A stretch of DNA of 25,114 bases, taken from the NCBI GenBank assembly GCA_934590165.1, contig CAKTOO010000028.1, positions 1-25,114 of the forward strand, given 5' to 3'. Positions within the stretch are counted from its first letter, which is position 1. Each line of letters opens with the position of its first letter. Positions 24,859 through 25,114 of this stretch are shown piece after piece. The translations under genes were made by a program, and so were the position numbers. The DNA is from an uncultured Dysosmobacter sp. GTDB taxonomy: Bacteria > Bacillota > Clostridia > Oscillospirales > Oscillospiraceae. The notes below the pieces were generated by a model. It did no database searches, was not told the DNA's origin, and saw only the letters and a list, made by a program, of their open reading frames with translations.

Positions 24859-24887
24859 AGTATAACAGGCAAGGCGATGATTGTCAA
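24859..24887 (-). promoter_or_regulatory. Promoter of tRNA-Ala(GGC)
   Basis: On the minus strand a perfect TTGACA (24887-24882), a 17-nt spacer and TATACT (24864-24859) form a near-consensus sigma-A promoter. Transcription would start about 25 nt upstream of the mature tRNA 5' end at 24826. Confidence 0.92.
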
Positions 24888-24959
24888 CACCTAATTTTTA
24901 TTTTTTTGTAGTTCTGTCGGAAACCAGAGCAGCCCTTCCTGTCCGCGGGTTTCGCACAA

Positions 24960-24993
24960 AAAGAAAGACACGGCTTTCACCGTGTCTTTCTTT
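24960..24993 (-). terminator. Terminator of the second, damaged tRNA-Ala copy
   Basis: A 14-bp stem (24960-24973 with 24980-24993) has loop CTTTCA. Compared with the intact gene's terminator one A-T pair has become G-C by two matched changes, and one loop-closing pair has opened. Confidence 0.8.
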
Positions 24994-25074
24994 GGTGGAG
25001 ATAAGCGGGATCGAACCGCTGACCTCTTGACTGCCAGTCAAGCGCTCTCCCGGTTAGTGCGGTTACATACCCCC
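24993..25074 (-). pseudogene. Damaged tRNA-Ala(GGC) copy with replaced D-arm
   Basis: From the encoded CCA through the anticodon arm to the D-loop it is identical to the intact tRNA-Ala. The acceptor 5' strand GGGGGTA is also recognisable (25074-25068), with an extra C on the plus strand. Between them the nine bases AGCTCAGCT are replaced by fifteen, GTAACCGCACTAACC on the minus strand, so the D-stem partner GCTC is gone and a normal cloverleaf cannot form. The 49 upstream bases in the window show no promoter like that of the intact copy. It could be a pseudogene from tandem duplication, a rearranged junction, or an assembly artefact near the sequence edge. Confidence 0.75.
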
Positions 25075-25114
25075 CTAAACCGGGTTAAAAGAGCGCTTCA
25101 ATACGCGGGCAACC

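Larger units (their letters stand above)
24718..25051 (-). repeat. Direct repeat of terminator plus tRNA-Ala 3' part (24718-24809 and 24960-25051)
   Basis: Two 92-bp copies lie 242 bp apart in the same orientation. They are identical except for three bases in the terminator hairpin (24731/24973, 24737/24979, 24738/24980). The last 59 bases of each (24751-24809 and 24993-25051) are identical. Beyond this the right copy diverges in the D-arm. Confidence 0.95.

Noticed and set aside
24827..24956. The 130 bp between the two tRNA-Ala copies as a miniature mobile element
   Set aside because: It holds the tRNA promoter and AT-rich sequence but no terminal inverted repeats, target duplications or coding capacity.
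1..25114. CRISPR array, riboswitch or insertion sequence anywhere in the window
   Set aside because: No regularly spaced direct repeats, no transposase reading frame and no leader resembling a known riboswitch were seen.

Overview
The window looks like a chromosomal housekeeping segment of a GC-rich Gram-positive anaerobe, most likely a clostridial Oscillospiraceae-type bacterium of the Flavonifractor, Lawsonibacter or Intestinimonas kind. The basis is a PolC-type replicase, the AddAB (not RecBCD) recombination nuclease, a zinc-binding form of ribosomal protein L31, strong Shine-Dalgarno sites of the AGGAGG type, and the Firmicutes gene order pyrH-frr-uppS-cdsA-dxr-rseP-ispG-polC. The species is inferred, not read.

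Layout. Positions 1-264 hold no convincing gene. They contain a terminator-like hairpin, then a 45-nt fragment matching the 3' half of a tRNA-Arg(ACG), then a perfect 18-bp hairpin terminator. This is the pattern left at the edge of an element integrated into a tRNA gene. Three small plus-strand genes follow (331-1083): two unrecognised short proteins and an HMA-fold protein without metal-binding cysteines. A bidirectional terminator separates them from a minus-strand operon (promoter at 4149-4177): flavin reductase-like protein, hflX, a GNAT acetyltransferase and a YigZ/IMPACT protein. rpmE (L31) has its own promoter and terminator. A membrane-bound c-di-GMP phosphodiesterase with a dead GGDEF domain faces right (4657-6597) and converges on addB-addA (minus, 13513-6634). 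A DUF1643 gene (plus, 13644-14255) sits between addB and polC.

From 24584 down to 14298 the minus strand carries eight closely packed genes: pyrH (UMP kinase), frr (ribosome recycling), uppS (undecaprenyl-PP synthase), cdsA (CDP-diacylglycerol synthase), dxr and ispG (MEP isoprenoid pathway), rseP (site-2 protease) and polC (replicative polymerase). Dxr and IspG supply isoprenoid precursors, UppS turns them into the cell-wall lipid carrier, and CdsA supplies phospholipid precursors, so the cluster joins membrane and wall lipid synthesis to translation and replication.

The right edge has an intact tRNA-Ala(GGC) gene with a near-consensus promoter and a terminator. About 240 bp away lies a second copy whose 3' 59 nt are identical but whose D-arm is replaced by unrelated sequence. 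Both window edges therefore carry damaged tRNA genes, and these are the most unusual parts of an otherwise ordinary region. I found no CRISPR array, insertion sequence, phage gene or clearly novel multi-gene system.
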